The notes: generated from the sequence alone by a model not told the origin. A stretch of DNA of 45,971 nt from Perkinsus marinus ATCC 50983 (GCF_000006405.1 NW_003214682.1:171679-217649); one strand, 5' to 3'; shown: positions 9,489 to 22,028, numbered from the stretch's first letter. Numbers and translations: made by a program.

Positions 9489-10740
9489 ATAAAATACAAC
9501 TGCCGAGTTGTTAGAAATGAGGTATGATAGAGTTTCCCGTCCGAGGGGGTTAAATATGCATACGTAGCGAAGGATCTCCCTCCCTGGTCGCGCACGTTGT
9601 ATATTCAGATGAATGTCTTGCATGAACCGTTTCATATGTCATTTATGTGGAACACTCATAAGTATGTGAAGAATTAAAGAAGTTGCTCACTAAGCCTGAC
9701 CTGTTGGATTGAGTACCCATCTCCCATCTACTTGACTGGCACTGAGCGTGGGCTATTCTCAGCTGCAGCAGGTTCCATTGGCACTAGCAGTGACAACGTG
9801 ATCTCGTCTCGGCAGTCACCCGCTATCGAAAACCCGTCGTCTGCTGTTGAGCGATTCAGAGATGTTATGATCAGCGTGAGCGCAAGTCCTACGACATTAT
9901 TCTGCCATTAAGTAGATACTCAGTATCGAGCGAATTCTTGACAGGAGGTCAAGAAAAGCCATTCATGTTTCCCGAGTTGGGAGGCCCAACTCAACATAGT
10001 TCAATCACGCATTTGTGCACTTGGGGAAATATTCATTATTTCAATCGCAGAGTGCCACCACTAATCATGGTTGGAACCATCGAAAAATGTACAAGACTAG
10101 GGGAAATCGGTGCCAGGATGAGAAGACGATGTCCACGTATCACATAATCAATTCGTCGTTGCTGATCAGCTCAGATGGTTCCCGGGCGGCGAGAAAGAGG
10201 TTTAATAACAGTGACTCGATCACTGAGGATGGTCGAACAAATAAAGTTCAATGTGACTGAAATGATGGAATTCATTCAAGCAGTGCATGACAAGCACTCA
10301 GAGCACTCGTTCCATCGTGAAGCTGTTAGCATAAGTCTTACACCGAAGAGTTCAGTGACCGTACACTCATCCGCAACACATGTATCTATCTCATATTCCA
10401 ACATTATGTTGTCACGGCCAACGACAGCATAGACTCTTTCTCCAGCCACTCCTCTTCAAGAATCTTGGCCATGTTGACCTGAGGAACCCAGCTGTGTGAA
10501 ATCGTTAGAAGTGTCTCTTGAGAAGGCTACGCAGAGCACGCACCGAGGCCTCCGAAACTGACGTGTTTCAGACTACCAAGAACTTCTTGGTAATCTGGAA
10601 CACGTCAGCTTCTTGGCAAGAAGCGAGAAATGTTTTTACTAGTCCATGATTATGCACTGAGAACTCGTCGCCAAGACGGCATGAAAAATACGTTGAAGTT
10701 GGACTGGTCAACACTGCTAATCCCGTTCCTACGATATGAT
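9489..10740. other. No supported gene; one long hairpin
   Basis: Upstream of the carrier gene. An open frame at 10175-10432 (+) has some protein-like content (FNVTEMMEFIQAVHDKHSE), vaguely like the start of a phosphodiesterase domain, but the active-site HD motifs are not found and I do not call it. The near-perfect inverted repeat at 10558-10608 is listed separately. Confidence 0.4.
10558..10608. repeat. 25-bp inverted repeat with almost no loop
   Basis: The left arm begins CTGACGTGTTTCAGACTACC and the right arm ends GGTAATCTGGAACACGTCAG. The arms pair over about 25 bp with two mismatches around the centre AACTT. Confidence 0.75.
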
Positions 10741-11006
10741 TTAGCCGCTGACGAGGGCATCCAGCCATCTGCAGTATCCTGGGTCCTCAATCCTGCCCAA
10801 GGCGACCAACACATCGCACTTGATAACCAGCAATACGTAGAGCATGAACCGGTTGCGACTGAGCAACCAGTGATCAAAATATAGAGGGCGATACGCGTTA
10901 ATAATCTCTAGAGTAATCCCTATGAGTGTTAAGAGTAAACTCACCTCATATTACCCTCATTAGCTGCTGAGCTACTAGCTGTGCTGGACATGAAATAGCT
11001 GGACAT
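10741..11006 (-). CDS. Possible small membrane protein
   Basis: Exon 11006-10955 starts at an ATG (MSSYFMSSTASSSAANE) and joins exon 10919-10741 through a 35-base intron (G|GTAATA...CATAG). The second exon has a hydrophobic segment (RFMLYVLLVIKCDVLVALG) and ends DALVSG at a stop. The product would be about 77 residues. Loosely similar to small four-helix Golgi/COPI-associated proteins, but that is a guess; further exons are possible. Confidence 0.4.
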
Positions 11007-11645
11007 TGTCAAGTAAATAGTTACACTAGCAAAGTTAGTGTGTGCGATAGATTGAACAACTCCAACAAAACACCTTCACATGTGGTGGTACAGAATTAAT
11101 CGAGTGTCGTTTGACAATCGGCACGAGAGGAGCGAGTCCTCAGGAGTCATAGTTGAAATAAGTTGATATCGGTTGGGGTTTTGTCGCCACGGACTGAGCT
11201 TGTAATGAGTTCAATGAGAACCTCATTCCCATTAAGATCTCAATGGAAATGTTATGAAGTAATCGGATATATCCGATAATAGGGATGGCCATAGCTCGGC
11301 CCGAGCAAAAGCACACGTGTCATTAATTATCACACACAAGCACACCGAGTATTAGAAGGAGCAAATGAGGTTGGCCTGCACAACAAGGCCACAGAATACT
11401 GCCCACGAGCGTTTTTCCTCAATGGTATCAATCATTGATTCGCCTTGTCAGTATGGCAGCCCTTACGCTGACAAAAGCACAAAGCATCGTCATCAACGTG
11501 AGACCGTCATTAGGGAGAAGCGCTATACCGCACATAATACTTGCAGAGACTAGATCAAGATTGAAAATGGTGCAACAGGAGCAGGATTACTGATGGCAAT
11601 CCATTACTAATAATCGTGGAGTCATGATCAGACATAAAAAACGAA
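11007..11645. other. Intergenic, nothing recognised
   Basis: It lies between the 5' end of the possible membrane-protein gene and the 3' end of the cytidylyltransferase gene. I see no family A or B element, repeat or convincing exon. Confidence 0.5.
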
Positions 11646-13949
11646 TCAAGCCCGCAGTTGAGCATTTGAAGTCACCACACGGACACCGGGGTCTACTTTC
11701 TTAGAATTGCGAGCCTCGAAGGCATCCCTCTTCATCAGAACACCTGAGACAGAGATATCTTACTAAACGACGCGAGCGACTGAGCAATAGACAGCTGCGG
11801 TCCTGCAACATGTACTAGTCACTCGAAGATGCCAAGATTGACAATGAACGATATCAAGGTACTGGATAGAGAACACCAACGAGCAAATTCCCAGGCTTAC
11901 GCTGACAAAGTTCCTCCGTAGTAACAGAGTCCTTCGGTAGTGACAACCTGACAATGTCCGCTTGCCCTTTGGCATTCTCGAACTTGGATTCATCAGGGTC
12001 GAAATCTGGATGGTTGCTTATGACGACGACGGCACTTACCTAGACAAATGATGGATTCACACATTCTAATCACACAGAACTAGACTCGTGCTCATACGAC
12101 AGAGTAGCACATAGATCAGGATGAATACATCAATCCAGTCTCAGTCAAATTGTTGATAGCAACCCTCCCTACATTGAATGCTCTGAAAAAGTCAGCACTT
12201 GGGTGCTCAGGAGCTTGCAAAACTACGTCAGATACATAACTGAGAAGCAGCTTAATTCCGTCTCACACAACTACATTCCTACCGGCAGCTGAGTAAGGAC
12301 AGTGCCCGTTCGCCATCCGACGTTATCGTCTTATCGATCTCTCCATTCGCTGAAGAGTCATGCCTAACGCCAACCTGTAACATCAGTATTCGGATTCCAA
12401 GCGAAACATTACGATCCTCACCAAGAGGTAGTCCGCGCCTTTGACAGCTTTGTAAGCGAGGCGAAGAGCTTCCACGTGCGAAGTGTTTAGTAAATCCCAA
12501 ACTGCGGAGATATATACAATCTGAAGATGCAAAACTGCAAACCATCATCACAGCTACTCTGCTCACTTTGGTGGCCCTCTCTATGGGCTTGTAGCCTCGC
12601 GAGAATTCTATCATCCTCCTACTAGTCAATGAGAATGCCTCATTCGCGTTGGCACCAGGATAGCAACCCAGAATCTGATAGGAAGAAAAACACTTCTCGT
12701 GTATTGAGGGCACATCCACCACACTTTCTAAAGAATAGCTGCACAACAACGTTGTGCAGTGACGACACGCTCCAAGGAATTCCGGGTACTCATTCCGTTA
12801 CACATTACGACCACGTGATTTTACAGAGATCGTTGACGATAGGAATCACAAGTTTGCAAGAAAACTTCTCAGAGAGCCACACTCCATAAACGAAGAGCGG
12901 CTGATCACTACTCTGTTGATCAAGGTCGTCGTCGAAATACATTCGCTCCTTCTGAATTCCCGATATCTGAGCCGATTCTCAAATTCAACACCTTACGGCA
13001 ATCAAACTACCTGCCAGCCTTTTTAACGTAACCATACATATCAGTACCATCAGAAGCTTTCGCGATATCATCACCGTGAACTGCGTAATCAATGCGATGC
13101 TGAAAAAAAAAGGGTCATATTTTTTCACGCAGCGCAACGCAAATTGATGTTACCTCATCCAAGAATTCGACTGTAAGAGGCTTGTAAGGAACGTCACGCA
13201 CAATATCGTCCACCCATTTACACGCCCACAACATTGCCTGGGAAAATACCACTTCGCGCGCCACGAAAAGAATACCTACCTCTTTCTCCTCTTCAGAGCA
13301 TACAAACTCGCCTCCTTTCACTCGTCGTATTTCCTTGTTAGGGTGAATTCCAGCCACAACTTCAACGTGGACCGTCTGAAGAGCATACATACGGTGTAAT
13401 CATCCAACGTGATGAGTGCATATACGTAACACACAGAGGAGTTAAGATGAACTACTATCGTGAATACAACGAATGAGAATGCTCCACTGCATCGTTCCCT
13501 TCAAGATGCAAGATCCCCATGCCATGGGGCATGATCTATGCCTAACATTGTTGCGAGACAATGACGTAGTTAGGCCCGACACAAAGCCACAACAGCTAGC
13601 GAATCTAACTCTCACGAATGATAGCTAGAATACTACTACAAACTCGTGGATATTTCCTCGTCATTTAGACAAACGATGAGATAGCAATTGTGAGAGGAAG
13701 CTCCGCCTCAAGTAGAACAAATGAAAATCCGAGAAACAAGAAGACGGCGAGAAAACAGTGGACAATACGCAAAGTTTCTTACTTCTCCTTCCTCTTTCTT
13801 TTCCTCCTCAATTTCACGACCAATGGTAGAAACCTAAGCACAACCGGGAGATCCCAGGTTCAACCCAAACACATGTCACCTACTTGTCTGATGGCGTTGA
13901 AGTGACCAGTATGCATCAAATCCCAACATCCACATATCAAAATGCGCAT
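11646..13949 (-). CDS. Ethanolamine-phosphate cytidylyltransferase
   Basis: It makes CDP-ethanolamine from CTP and phosphoethanolamine in the Kennedy pathway. Eleven exons join in phase to 330 residues: 13949-13884, 13375-13280, 13237-13154, 13099-13011, 12966-12912, 12674-12567, 12520-12422, 12374-12283, 12239-12173, 12039-11901 and 11743-11646. The first domain has GCWDLMHTGHFNAIRQ with an intact HxGH (His13, His16), ACKWVDDIVRDVPY, YAVHGDD and the signature region RSECISTTTL. The second domain has VYISAVWDLLNTSHVEALRL, where HxGH has become NTSH, so this half is probably not catalytic. The tail KRDAFEARNSKK matches the family end. Most introns are 42-54 bases; none holds a family A or B element. 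About 50 residues shorter than usual, and the stretch after RQ lacks the common ARALGD, so a small exon in intron 1 may be missed. Confidence 0.9.
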
Positions 13950-16900
13950 GGTCTTAGGGGGCCGCACAATCGAGCCGCTCCCCTCAGTGGAATTGCCAAT
14001 TTGATCAGTTTCAACCATATTGATCAAAGTAAGGATTTTCTACCACCACGAATATCTCCACTCAGGAATTGCTAAAACAAGAGGATCGTTAAACACAAAC
14101 ACCTATCACTTGATTACCACTGAGTGTGCAGAAACTAACAAGAAAGTCTCGAAATTTCCTCAGAGTTTTGGCAGTTTCGATATTGGATATTCACCACACT
14201 GCCACTTAAGCATGCAATGAGATATGAGCATTCTATTGTTGAGCTAGCTAACCCGCTAGTTCACTCTCCACCACGCAATAAGGCCGCCTCCACCCGAGTT
14301 CCACATATTGTCGAGGCATGCCCGAACATCCAGGTTCGATTCCCAGTCAAGACATTTCTACGAAATTAACTTTTTGCAATATACAATTACCACCAGAATC
14401 GCTTTCATCGAAACTCTTGGTTTCTTACACAATATGCTGCTCGCTAGCGTGTGGTAGTGTGTACAAGATTTGATCATTCCTGGTGCTCCGGATCTTCTCC
14501 GTGCGAATCATCATATGCCTGTCACTGAACAACCTACGATTCAATTCTGTGTGTCTTCGTTTAACAATTTGCAAGATTTTTGTGCCCGTCCCAGCGTAGC
14601 AAAAACGGGTTAGGGTTTTCCTAGTGCAGAAATCATGGAAGCTGGAATTGTCACAAGTGAGAGGGATACGCCTAAGATGCGCTTGTGAAACGACGTGCAC
14701 ATGCGTTTTAATGCAGCACGCATACTCATCGACAGGCACCAAGTCTAAGCTGCTCACACGAACAGTGGGAGCGCGGTAGGCCAGTTGCTAGCAGATTGTA
14801 ACCAAACGTCATAGCCTGGCGAATATCAGTGCCTCCTCCCATGCTAGCGTCGATGAGATTTCCCAGTGTCATAGACTATGAATCATAATGTAGATGATAA
14901 TCTACATTAGTTTCGAAGAAGACGTGCATTACTTTTCCAAACTTGCAAAAGAAACACACTTGGGACCCATTTAACTTTGAGAGATCATGACCCTCAGGAT
15001 TTGATAACAATGTTACTAATGTGATGACATTGAAATCAGGGTTGTCTAAATGGGAAATTCAGGAAATTTCCGTTTGCAGTACTCAGTTGAATGGGAGTCG
15101 ACCATCCATACTATGATCAAGTTGGCGCAACGGAAAACATACTGCAACCGGTACTCCTTGCGGTAGGTCGTCTCTCGAAAGTGCATGCCGCGAGCTGGGG
15201 TGGCTCTGAAAGGGATACTTCAGGGGCTAGTATCGTTTCAGATTGAGTGTCTATTACTGTGTAGTTATTCCTTACCATAGACATTACTCTCTTGTGTGGA
15301 CAACAAGAGCGGGGTCCGTCGCTATGCTCCCAAAATGCAGAGGTGCCAAGAGTATACAAATTCTTCTCCGACTGACGCTCGACAACAAGCTGAAATGAAA
15401 GTATTAATTGTGTGGTCATGCGTGGACAAACAAGACTCCCCCGCGCTGTGTCGAAGCCAACAACGATCATTACAGCAACACTGAGGTTCCTTTGGACCGG
15501 TTCGACGTAAAACCTATTATCTGCTCATGACCGCTCGGTGCTCAGTCGATGCCTCACTCTCAGTCGATGGCATATCTCCACTACGGTGTATTTTGAATTC
15601 CGGCTTAACTCCCACCAAGGCAATCTTTCATCCCACATAGAGTGAGTTCCACATGATACATTGCCAGAGTTTAGAGGAGATAGTAGGACTAAGATTTGTG
15701 ACCCATGAAGGAGGATTGGTGTCAGATCCAAGACAAGTGGTGCTCAGTTCGGCCACCGACACTGCTATCCGGCAGTTCGTACCCTCCCCGTATAGATTTT
15801 CATGAGCCTTAAAACTAACTACTGAGTAAATGAGTCTTGAGCGAAGTATTTCCGAGGTTTTCGGGAGTTATTCCTGTCGGTAGTTTGCCTAAAAGTGGCC
15901 CATCGTGGAACTGCTATCATGCGGCGAATGCTGACGTGAAGGGTGGTTAATGATAACTAAAAAATACGGTCGTGTTTCTCGCCTACGGATGAGTGATGCA
16001 ACCAACAGTGTTGGTCCAACGCTGTTGATCTAACAGGGATCAATGAAGGTCTTCCCAGAATCAGACCCATTCAATCGGTTGAGTCGGGTCAGCCTCACCT
16101 TGCGAATTCTCGGTTCGGAACTCATTTAGCGATTATCAGTCAGATGTCGATTTATACCCTTGCTTATATTTCAACTCGACATCGGTCGTGTGGGGAATCA
16201 AAAGGTACTTGAGATTCTCAAGTTGAGAAGCGTCTCCGTATGCCTTTTTTTAGTGATAGAACACGTGTTATGTCACCAGGAGAGGTTCTTGTGACGATCT
16301 AATGACCTCGTCAGAGTTCCATGGTATTTTATCGGCTCCGATCTAGACTAGTGAGCATTCGAGACTGCTTCTATGAAAGGAAATGCCGATCACATGTTAC
16401 GTGGCTGCAGCTACTGGCTAGTCACGCCAGCTGTTTCGTCACGCACAATTCATCCAAAGAACTCCTTGGGCTACCGCCATATTGAACAACAACAACAGTC
16501 ATCATCATAGCAACAGCCAACGTATAACAGCCAGCAAAATCCAGCTGCTAAGCTCAGATAATGGGGAAAATGGGCGAGCTGCGGAGCAGGGAAACCGGTC
16601 GGCCACTTGAGTTGTACGAAACCGCAAGGCTGGCCGAGATGGCTGTATGCGTTATTCTTGACCGAAGACGAGTCAAGGGGTCAGCGGACGAGTTTGTCGT
16701 GTTATGTGACAGTGTCACAGTGACACGCTGTGTGCGCAGGTAGTGGCAGGTTGTGAGTCACAATTGGTCACAACTTGTGACCTGTAGCGCAGACGCTCGG
16801 CCGGGACCCCATCAGTGGGTGGCTGTTTCTTGAGGGTCAAACACCACTGGTTTTTGGCTCTTCTAAGAAGAGTCTTCTTGCGGTTTGACCTGACATTCAG

Positions 16901-17605
16901 CCGCCTCGCGGATTCAAGTTGAACCGTTCATTGAATGACGGCCATGATGATTCGACTCATCGAAAGTACTTCTCCGTTACGAAGCATATGCTTCTTCTAT
17001 CCACATTGATACCAGAACAACGAGAGACGGGGCATGGGTGCTAACGATCCTAGTGTGGTCGTATATACGACAAGTCGTGACTGAGTCGCCGATTGACACT
17101 AAAGATAGTCGATGCTAGTGACTGTGGCAACGCAATCCCAGAGATGGATGCAGGCATCATATAATACTTGCGCAGCGCCCGACACGGTTGGCAAGAGTAC
17201 TCTTACACGTAATAATCCTTTTACACATATACATGTGTCCCGTAACTGGTGTAACACAAGGGGATCTTATAGGTTAGGGACGTACAGTGTAGACTATCAG
17301 AGCCAATCGTACCGATCGTAAGGCGAAGGCAGGACTGTGTTTACGCGTGCAGTGTACTCAAGTACAGCGCACAGACGAACAAGTACGTATGCAGAAAATT
17401 GTCTACTGTACTCGGATGAAAGATGTTGACTAACATGGTCCTGTTGACGAGATCAGGACAGATCTGCTGGAGACAGCTCGAGCATCGATGAGACTACAAA
17501 TGGAAATATTGACTGACCATACTGATGATGGAGAATAACGAAGGTTTTTATTGATGGGATTGAACGCTGGCAACGTTATTATCATAATGACAAGAAAAAT
17601 GATGC
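13950..17605. other. Long stretch without a supported gene
   Basis: Open frames of 60-117 codons occur on both strands, but none shows splice-consistent exons or a motif. It holds a tRNA-like 3' end (14313-14353) and a short segment at 14996-15035 (TTTGATAACA...GTTACTAATGT) also found in carrier intron 1 at 9211-9260. There is also a trinucleotide-rich patch near 16485-16510. Confidence 0.4.
14313..14353 (+). ncRNA. tRNA 3'-end-like sequence
   Basis: B-box GGTTCGATTCC is followed by a tRNA-like end (CAAGACA) and TTT. No matching acceptor strand is seen upstream. It is of the same type as the fragments at 222-260 and 31905-31941. Confidence 0.3.
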
Positions 17606-18391
17606 TCATCTCTTGGACGTCTCTCGAAAGATGATGATATTCTTCTTATAGTCGACATCCTTACCATCTTTCTTATATTTGATATCGACATCGACGAGAC
17701 ATTGGTAGATCCACCATACAAATTTCCCGTTGTAGGTAGCAATGGTTACCTCAAACGTTATAACGTAGTCTACACCTGGGGCTTTTTTATTCACTTCGGA
17801 AAACAAGCGTAAGGACGCTCTTGCGTCTATACCTTCCTTTCCCAAGTCTAGTGTGGCAAAGGCAGTAGTTTTATCTGACGCTCTAATGACGCCAACGTGA
17901 GGTACAGACACGGCAGTCGACAGAACCACATCGAACTCGATTGTCTTCTTGCCGTCGTCGTCTTTCCCACCACTACGACTAACCGTGGGGACAGAAACTT
18001 GCAGGTCGAGCTTCAAACCATCGTCTAGATCAATATGTCGGAATGTATTCCCAGCTGCCCAGACGCCAATATCGTATGGTTTTGAGTTTGCCCATAGGAC
18101 TTGAAGCTCCAGAGTAGAATACGAATTTCTATGAGCGCCGTTAGAGAGAACAAGCAAACCCGCATGGCGATCAGTCCTGGCTGCGTTCTCTAGATTGAAC
18201 CAACAATAGTCCTTATCGCCAAATTGGACTGCTGGAGGTAAGCAGTTAGGAGGCCTCTCATGGATAACGGGTAGACGGAGAGAACGGAGCTGATGACCTT
18301 CGTCCAGGCTGATGAAAGTGTCATTCACCAACAAGGCCTCGGCGTGGGCGAAGACGATCAGATAGATAACTGCGATGCTTACGCCGATCAT
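17606..18391 (-). CDS. Secreted protein of unknown function, 261 residues
   Basis: A single open frame. I place the start at the ATG at 18391 (the upstream GTG reading has no ATG), which gives a signal peptide (MIGVSIAVIYLIVFAHA) and a predicted cut near residue 17. The mature part has an early cysteine pair (NCLPPAVQFGDKDYCWF) and then alternating hydrophobic strands (YVITFEVTIATYNGKFVWW), suggesting an all-beta fold. It ends in a basic tail (YKKDGKDVDYKK). No family recognised. The partial frame 19194-18922 has a similar tone (VTIEFYVYKDNQPIF) and may be a decayed relative; this is weak. Confidence 0.72.
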   Translation of the reverse strand: MIGVSIAVIYLIVFAHAEALLVNDTFISLDEGHQLRSLRLPVIHERPPNCLPPAVQFGDKDYCWFNLENAARTDRHAGLLVLSNGAHRNSYSTLELQVLWANSKPYDIGVWAAGNTFRHIDLDDGLKLDLQVSVPTVSRSGGKDDDGKKTIEFDVVLSTAVSVPHVGVIRASDKTTAFATLDLGKEGIDARASLRLFSEVNKKAPGVDYVITFEVTIATYNGKFVWWIYQCLVDVDIKYKKDGKDVDYKKNIIIFRETSKR

Positions 18392-18921
18392 GAATATTAT
18401 CGAGCAATTAAGGTTCACTGCTCATGTAAGTAGTCAGTAGCTTCCAGATGATTGATGCACCTCGTGTGTCGAGGGAGAGTCCAGGGCTCAACCTTGAAGG
18501 CTGTCAGTTGCGTCACAAAGCTTGCGTGAATTTGCTGTGTGTGCGTGGGGTAAGCAACGTGTTCGCGCACGTATGCACGTGTTGTTGAGTCAAGCAGTGC
18601 GTGTGTTACTACTAACACCACATCATGTGACTCACATGGAGAATGAACTCGTCCCGAATCGACCCCAACTATGGGGGGACTGGTGGAAGTGTCGCCTCTC
18701 CGATTGATCGATTCGCCACACGAACTCTTTTTCCAATGTTTCGCAAGGTCGCCGACGGAAGCCGAAGTGCTTAGTGCTGGGTGTTGACCCAACACGGTTG
18801 AGCACCTGCTTTGCCCAAAGCCTCAATATATAGCCATGATGGCATATGCGCGTCGCAGGGGTGGGGGCCCCTGGACGAGTACGCCCAAACCTTTCACGCA
18901 CACTACGCAGGTGCGACCTGT

Positions 18922-19194
18922 CTACAGTATAGGGCTGAAAATTGAAGCTAAATTCGAACGAGCGGTGAAAATTGGCTGATTATCCTTGTACACATAGAAC
19001 TCTATGGTAACGGGTGGCCTCTCAAGTATGGTTGAAGCTGAAACTAGGCCTTCCCGAGGAAGTAGCGGAGCTTGCATATCCAAAGAGAGTGCACGAGTCA
19101 GATTCTTGAAAACTACACACGCAAAATGAGTTTCCAAAGTTTCACTACACATGTATAACAATAAAGAAGTCACCCAAGAACGAAAGTCCATCAA
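18922..19194 (-). CDS. Possible 90-codon frame, unrecognised
   Basis: The frame opens at an ATG pair at 19194 and closes at 18922. It contains LSLDMQAPLLPREGLVSAS and VTIEFYVYKDN. Composition is protein-like, but there is no motif, no clear signal peptide and no supporting splice sites. It could be a fragment related to the secreted protein downstream. Confidence 0.3.
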   Translation of the reverse strand: MMDFRSWVTSLLLYMCSETLETHFACVVFKNLTRALSLDMQAPLLPREGLVSASTILERPPVTIEFYVYKDNQPIFTARSNLASIFSPIL

Positions 19195-19353
19195 TCAATA
19201 ATCATATCCCGCAGTGGCATCTCAAAGGACCTGCGTCAGAATTCTTCCCTCGCCCAGTCTTGAACCATCTAGATGGTTTCAGAGTGCCGACATCAGGAGT
19301 TTCGATGGCAAAGCTGTGCTATCGCGTGAACGTGATAATTTATCACGTAACAA

Positions 19354-19708
19354 TTATAATAATATCACGTCATAATTTATCACTGATAAAGCTACATACG
19401 TGGACCCCGACCCTATTTCCTTATTGCCTATGTCAACACGAAATCGGCTCAGGCTACTCCCTTGGCTCTTGTGGATTGTACAAGCAAACGCCAACGGTAG
19501 CGGGAGCTGGGTTCGTGAGTACATTCGCCCGCCGACATTCCAATATCGTGTAACCGGACATATAAGTACATCCGTAGAATGCGTGGCGAGAAAAGAGGGG
19601 CCAGTGTATGTGGGGACATCAACGAAGGCTATCGGAAGATCCTTAGATTGGCCGTTCATCAAAAAGCCAACGACTTTCCCGGTAGAGGCACAGCAAGATT
19701 ATTTATAA
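19354..19708 (-). pseudogene. PIF1-like helicase fragment
   Basis: The frame contains GPSFLATHSTDVLICPVTRYW, then RTQLPLPLAFACTIHKSQGS and DIGNKEIGSGSTYVALS. These match the C-terminal end of PIF1 superfamily 1B helicases, where the order is RTQxPL, A.TIHKSQG and YVALSR. The arginine after YVALS is replaced and no N-terminal Walker motifs are found nearby, so this is a truncated remnant, possibly of a Helitron-type element or a decayed host gene. Confidence 0.6.
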
Positions 19709-20869
19709 TCATCACTGGAGCTCCTAGCTTCAATCTCAGCTCGCGAGATAGGCCACGCGCCAGCTCTGCACTAGCTTTCTCAGCCAACATCCGTAAGTGA
19801 TCGGCCTCAATACCACAAGGTCGCCAGGAAGATGACTGAGCGACTCGCGATTAGTTTGTTGGGCTCTCTCCTTCGTTGACGCTAGTAGTATGCGCTTTCG
19901 GTAGCTCGGCACTTCTACTGCAGGTTGTTGGTGAAGCCGCTGCTCAGAAGAAACTGGTGCTCTTCCGAATTTTGCTGGCCATCACGTATCCTTAGGAGAA
20001 AACGCTGAAAGTTCTTGTCGGCCGTGCGGGCGATCTAAGATCGCCCGGACAAGACTTGTACGAGAATACAGCTTGATAGATTTCACAGAAGGCAAGCCAC
20101 CCCTGCTTCGTGAGAAGGCTCTCGCTATCTTCAGCATGGCCCCCGCTGCAGGGGAGTAAAGCGGCTCGTCCAATACCGGTGGTATTGGAGTGTATTCGGA
20201 GTATTTGGAGTATTCCAGTATTCGGAGTCACTGGAGTGTGAAACAAGACCGGAAACCTTTCCCATGTTAATCAGGACATTCGAAAACCTCTAAAGATCAT
20301 CAATGAAAAGAAAAAAAATTTGAGGGGTCCACGACCCCCCTGACGTGTTCGACTCTCGGGGCGATAGCGGCTCAATGACGGTGGTTTAAAATTTCACATT
20401 TGGTAGGTACAATCTGTATGTTATGACAGATAATCATGCAAAGTTTCAGTTTCGTTCGCTCAGTCGTTGAGGAATTTCAAGCGGCTAAAGTTGTTCACGA
20501 AGTTTTGAAACTCCCTTTATAATGCACGGTGCATTATGCACCGATGAATTCACTTTTCCACTCAATAATGCAGGTCTAAAGTTTCGCTGACAAGTCTCCT
20601 AGTTATCAATCAAGTGCAAGTACATCAATTCCACCACTCCTGTGGTCGACCGAAGCTCGAGCAACCCATCAGCATCATTAATAAGTGATCTTCCATGAGT
20701 CATACTGTCCGAAGTATAGTCATCTGCATGGTGGATGACAAAGTGACACTATGATAGTGTTGGGTTTCGCAGTTCAAATGGAGCTCACAAAACGAGAGTC
20801 GAGTTTGCCCAATGAGACATGGACTTGAGACGAATCCACCTTGCCCGCTGAACCCTCTTCATTAACTTG

Positions 20870-21010
20870 CATCCCTTCGGGTTTTTGGTTCGTCCGTTTC
20901 CCTTCGGGTTTCTGCTTCACTTGTTCCCCTCCGGTTTTTTGGTTCACTTGTTTCGCTTTAGTGTTTTGATTCACTTTTTTCCCTACGGATTTTGGTTACA
21001 CTTACTTCCC
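20870..21010 (-). repeat. 27-bp diverged tandem repeat
   Basis: About five copies of a 27-base unit whose minus-strand core is GAACCAAAAACCCGAAGGGA. In one frame it reads as repeated NQKPEGK-type nonapeptides within the open frame 20974-20774. Because 27 is a multiple of three it could be coding, but no start, domain or splice partners are clear. Confidence 0.5.
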
Positions 21011-21997
21011 TGTTGACTCCCTTCGTTACGTTCCTGTTATTAACTTTTATACACAACTCAACACCACTGTAGCACTGTGCAACTCCACTTAAACTTAGAT
21101 AAAACTTCCCTCACTTCACTTTTCTCAACACAAGACTCAAAGAACAATCTACTGTTTGTTCGTTCCGTATCACTAGCCGACATCCTCAAGGATTGTCCAG
21201 CTATTATTTTCCTATTTCGTCCTTTTGGAGCGCTGCTGCGAAGAAATAGGACATCTATCACGATCTTCCTCATCAAGCTTGCTTAATCTATATGCCACTC
21301 CTAGAACATGTGGGCATGCTTTCTCTCGCAGAAACCCCACGCAACCATACGTCATATCTCGCCAGGTGCGCGCGTGCTCTGGTACTTCAACGCAAATAAA
21401 TCTTCAACTAATAGAGAACCGTTCATCAAAAGTGTCAATTTCAGCTTCTCCCGTCATGACTCCCAGAAATTCCTTTATAGGTACTGCTTATAGGTACACA
21501 AGTACTGCTTGACGGGTTTCTCCGGCTCTAAACCTTGAAGTAGTCTGTGAGTAGCCTGTAGTCTATGCATTTCTTGAACAGGGAAAGTCGGCGTCATCTT
21601 CGTGCGCGCCACAAATTTTCTACCCTTGGCCACGATTTTTCTCCGGCGGCCACTTTTTCACTTTCCGAGCCACAAACTGCGTTTTCCGTGTTTGCCGGTG
21701 GCCGCCCTGGCGGGGCCGGAGGATGAGTTCCGGGATCATTTCGTGCTTGGGCGTGTCCCGAGGGTGTCCCTCGGATGAACAGGTGGAGTGCTAGGTGCCT
21801 CGGGTGATACTGGACTATGGGTCCCGAGAGGTTGTATTCGGGTTTCTATAGGGCCTATAGTATAGGCGACTGATAGACTAGGTCCGGATTCAATTCGGGC
21901 TTGGGCATTTCTTGAACGACTCGGATTAGCTTGCCGCTCCGTCTGATCAGATGATCGTCCTTGGATGACAGTCGTCACTTGGATAACAGTCATCAAA

Positions 21998-22028
21998 GGA
22001 AACGGTCATCAAGATGATGACCGTTTCC
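21998..22028. repeat. Perfect 14-bp hairpin
   Basis: GGAAACGGTCATCA and its exact complement TGATGACCGTTTCC are separated by three bases. Related CAGTCGTCAC and CAGTCATCAA motifs precede it. Confidence 0.8.

Noticed and set aside
11744-11900. Extra cytidylyltransferase exon (PQLSIAQSLASF)
   Set aside because: It would leave a 20-base intron; direct joining of LCQR to VLMKRDAFEARN matches the family and keeps phase.
15117-15484. Overlapping 62-117 codon frames on both strands
   Set aside because: No motif, no splice consistency, and similar-sized frames occur by chance at this base composition.
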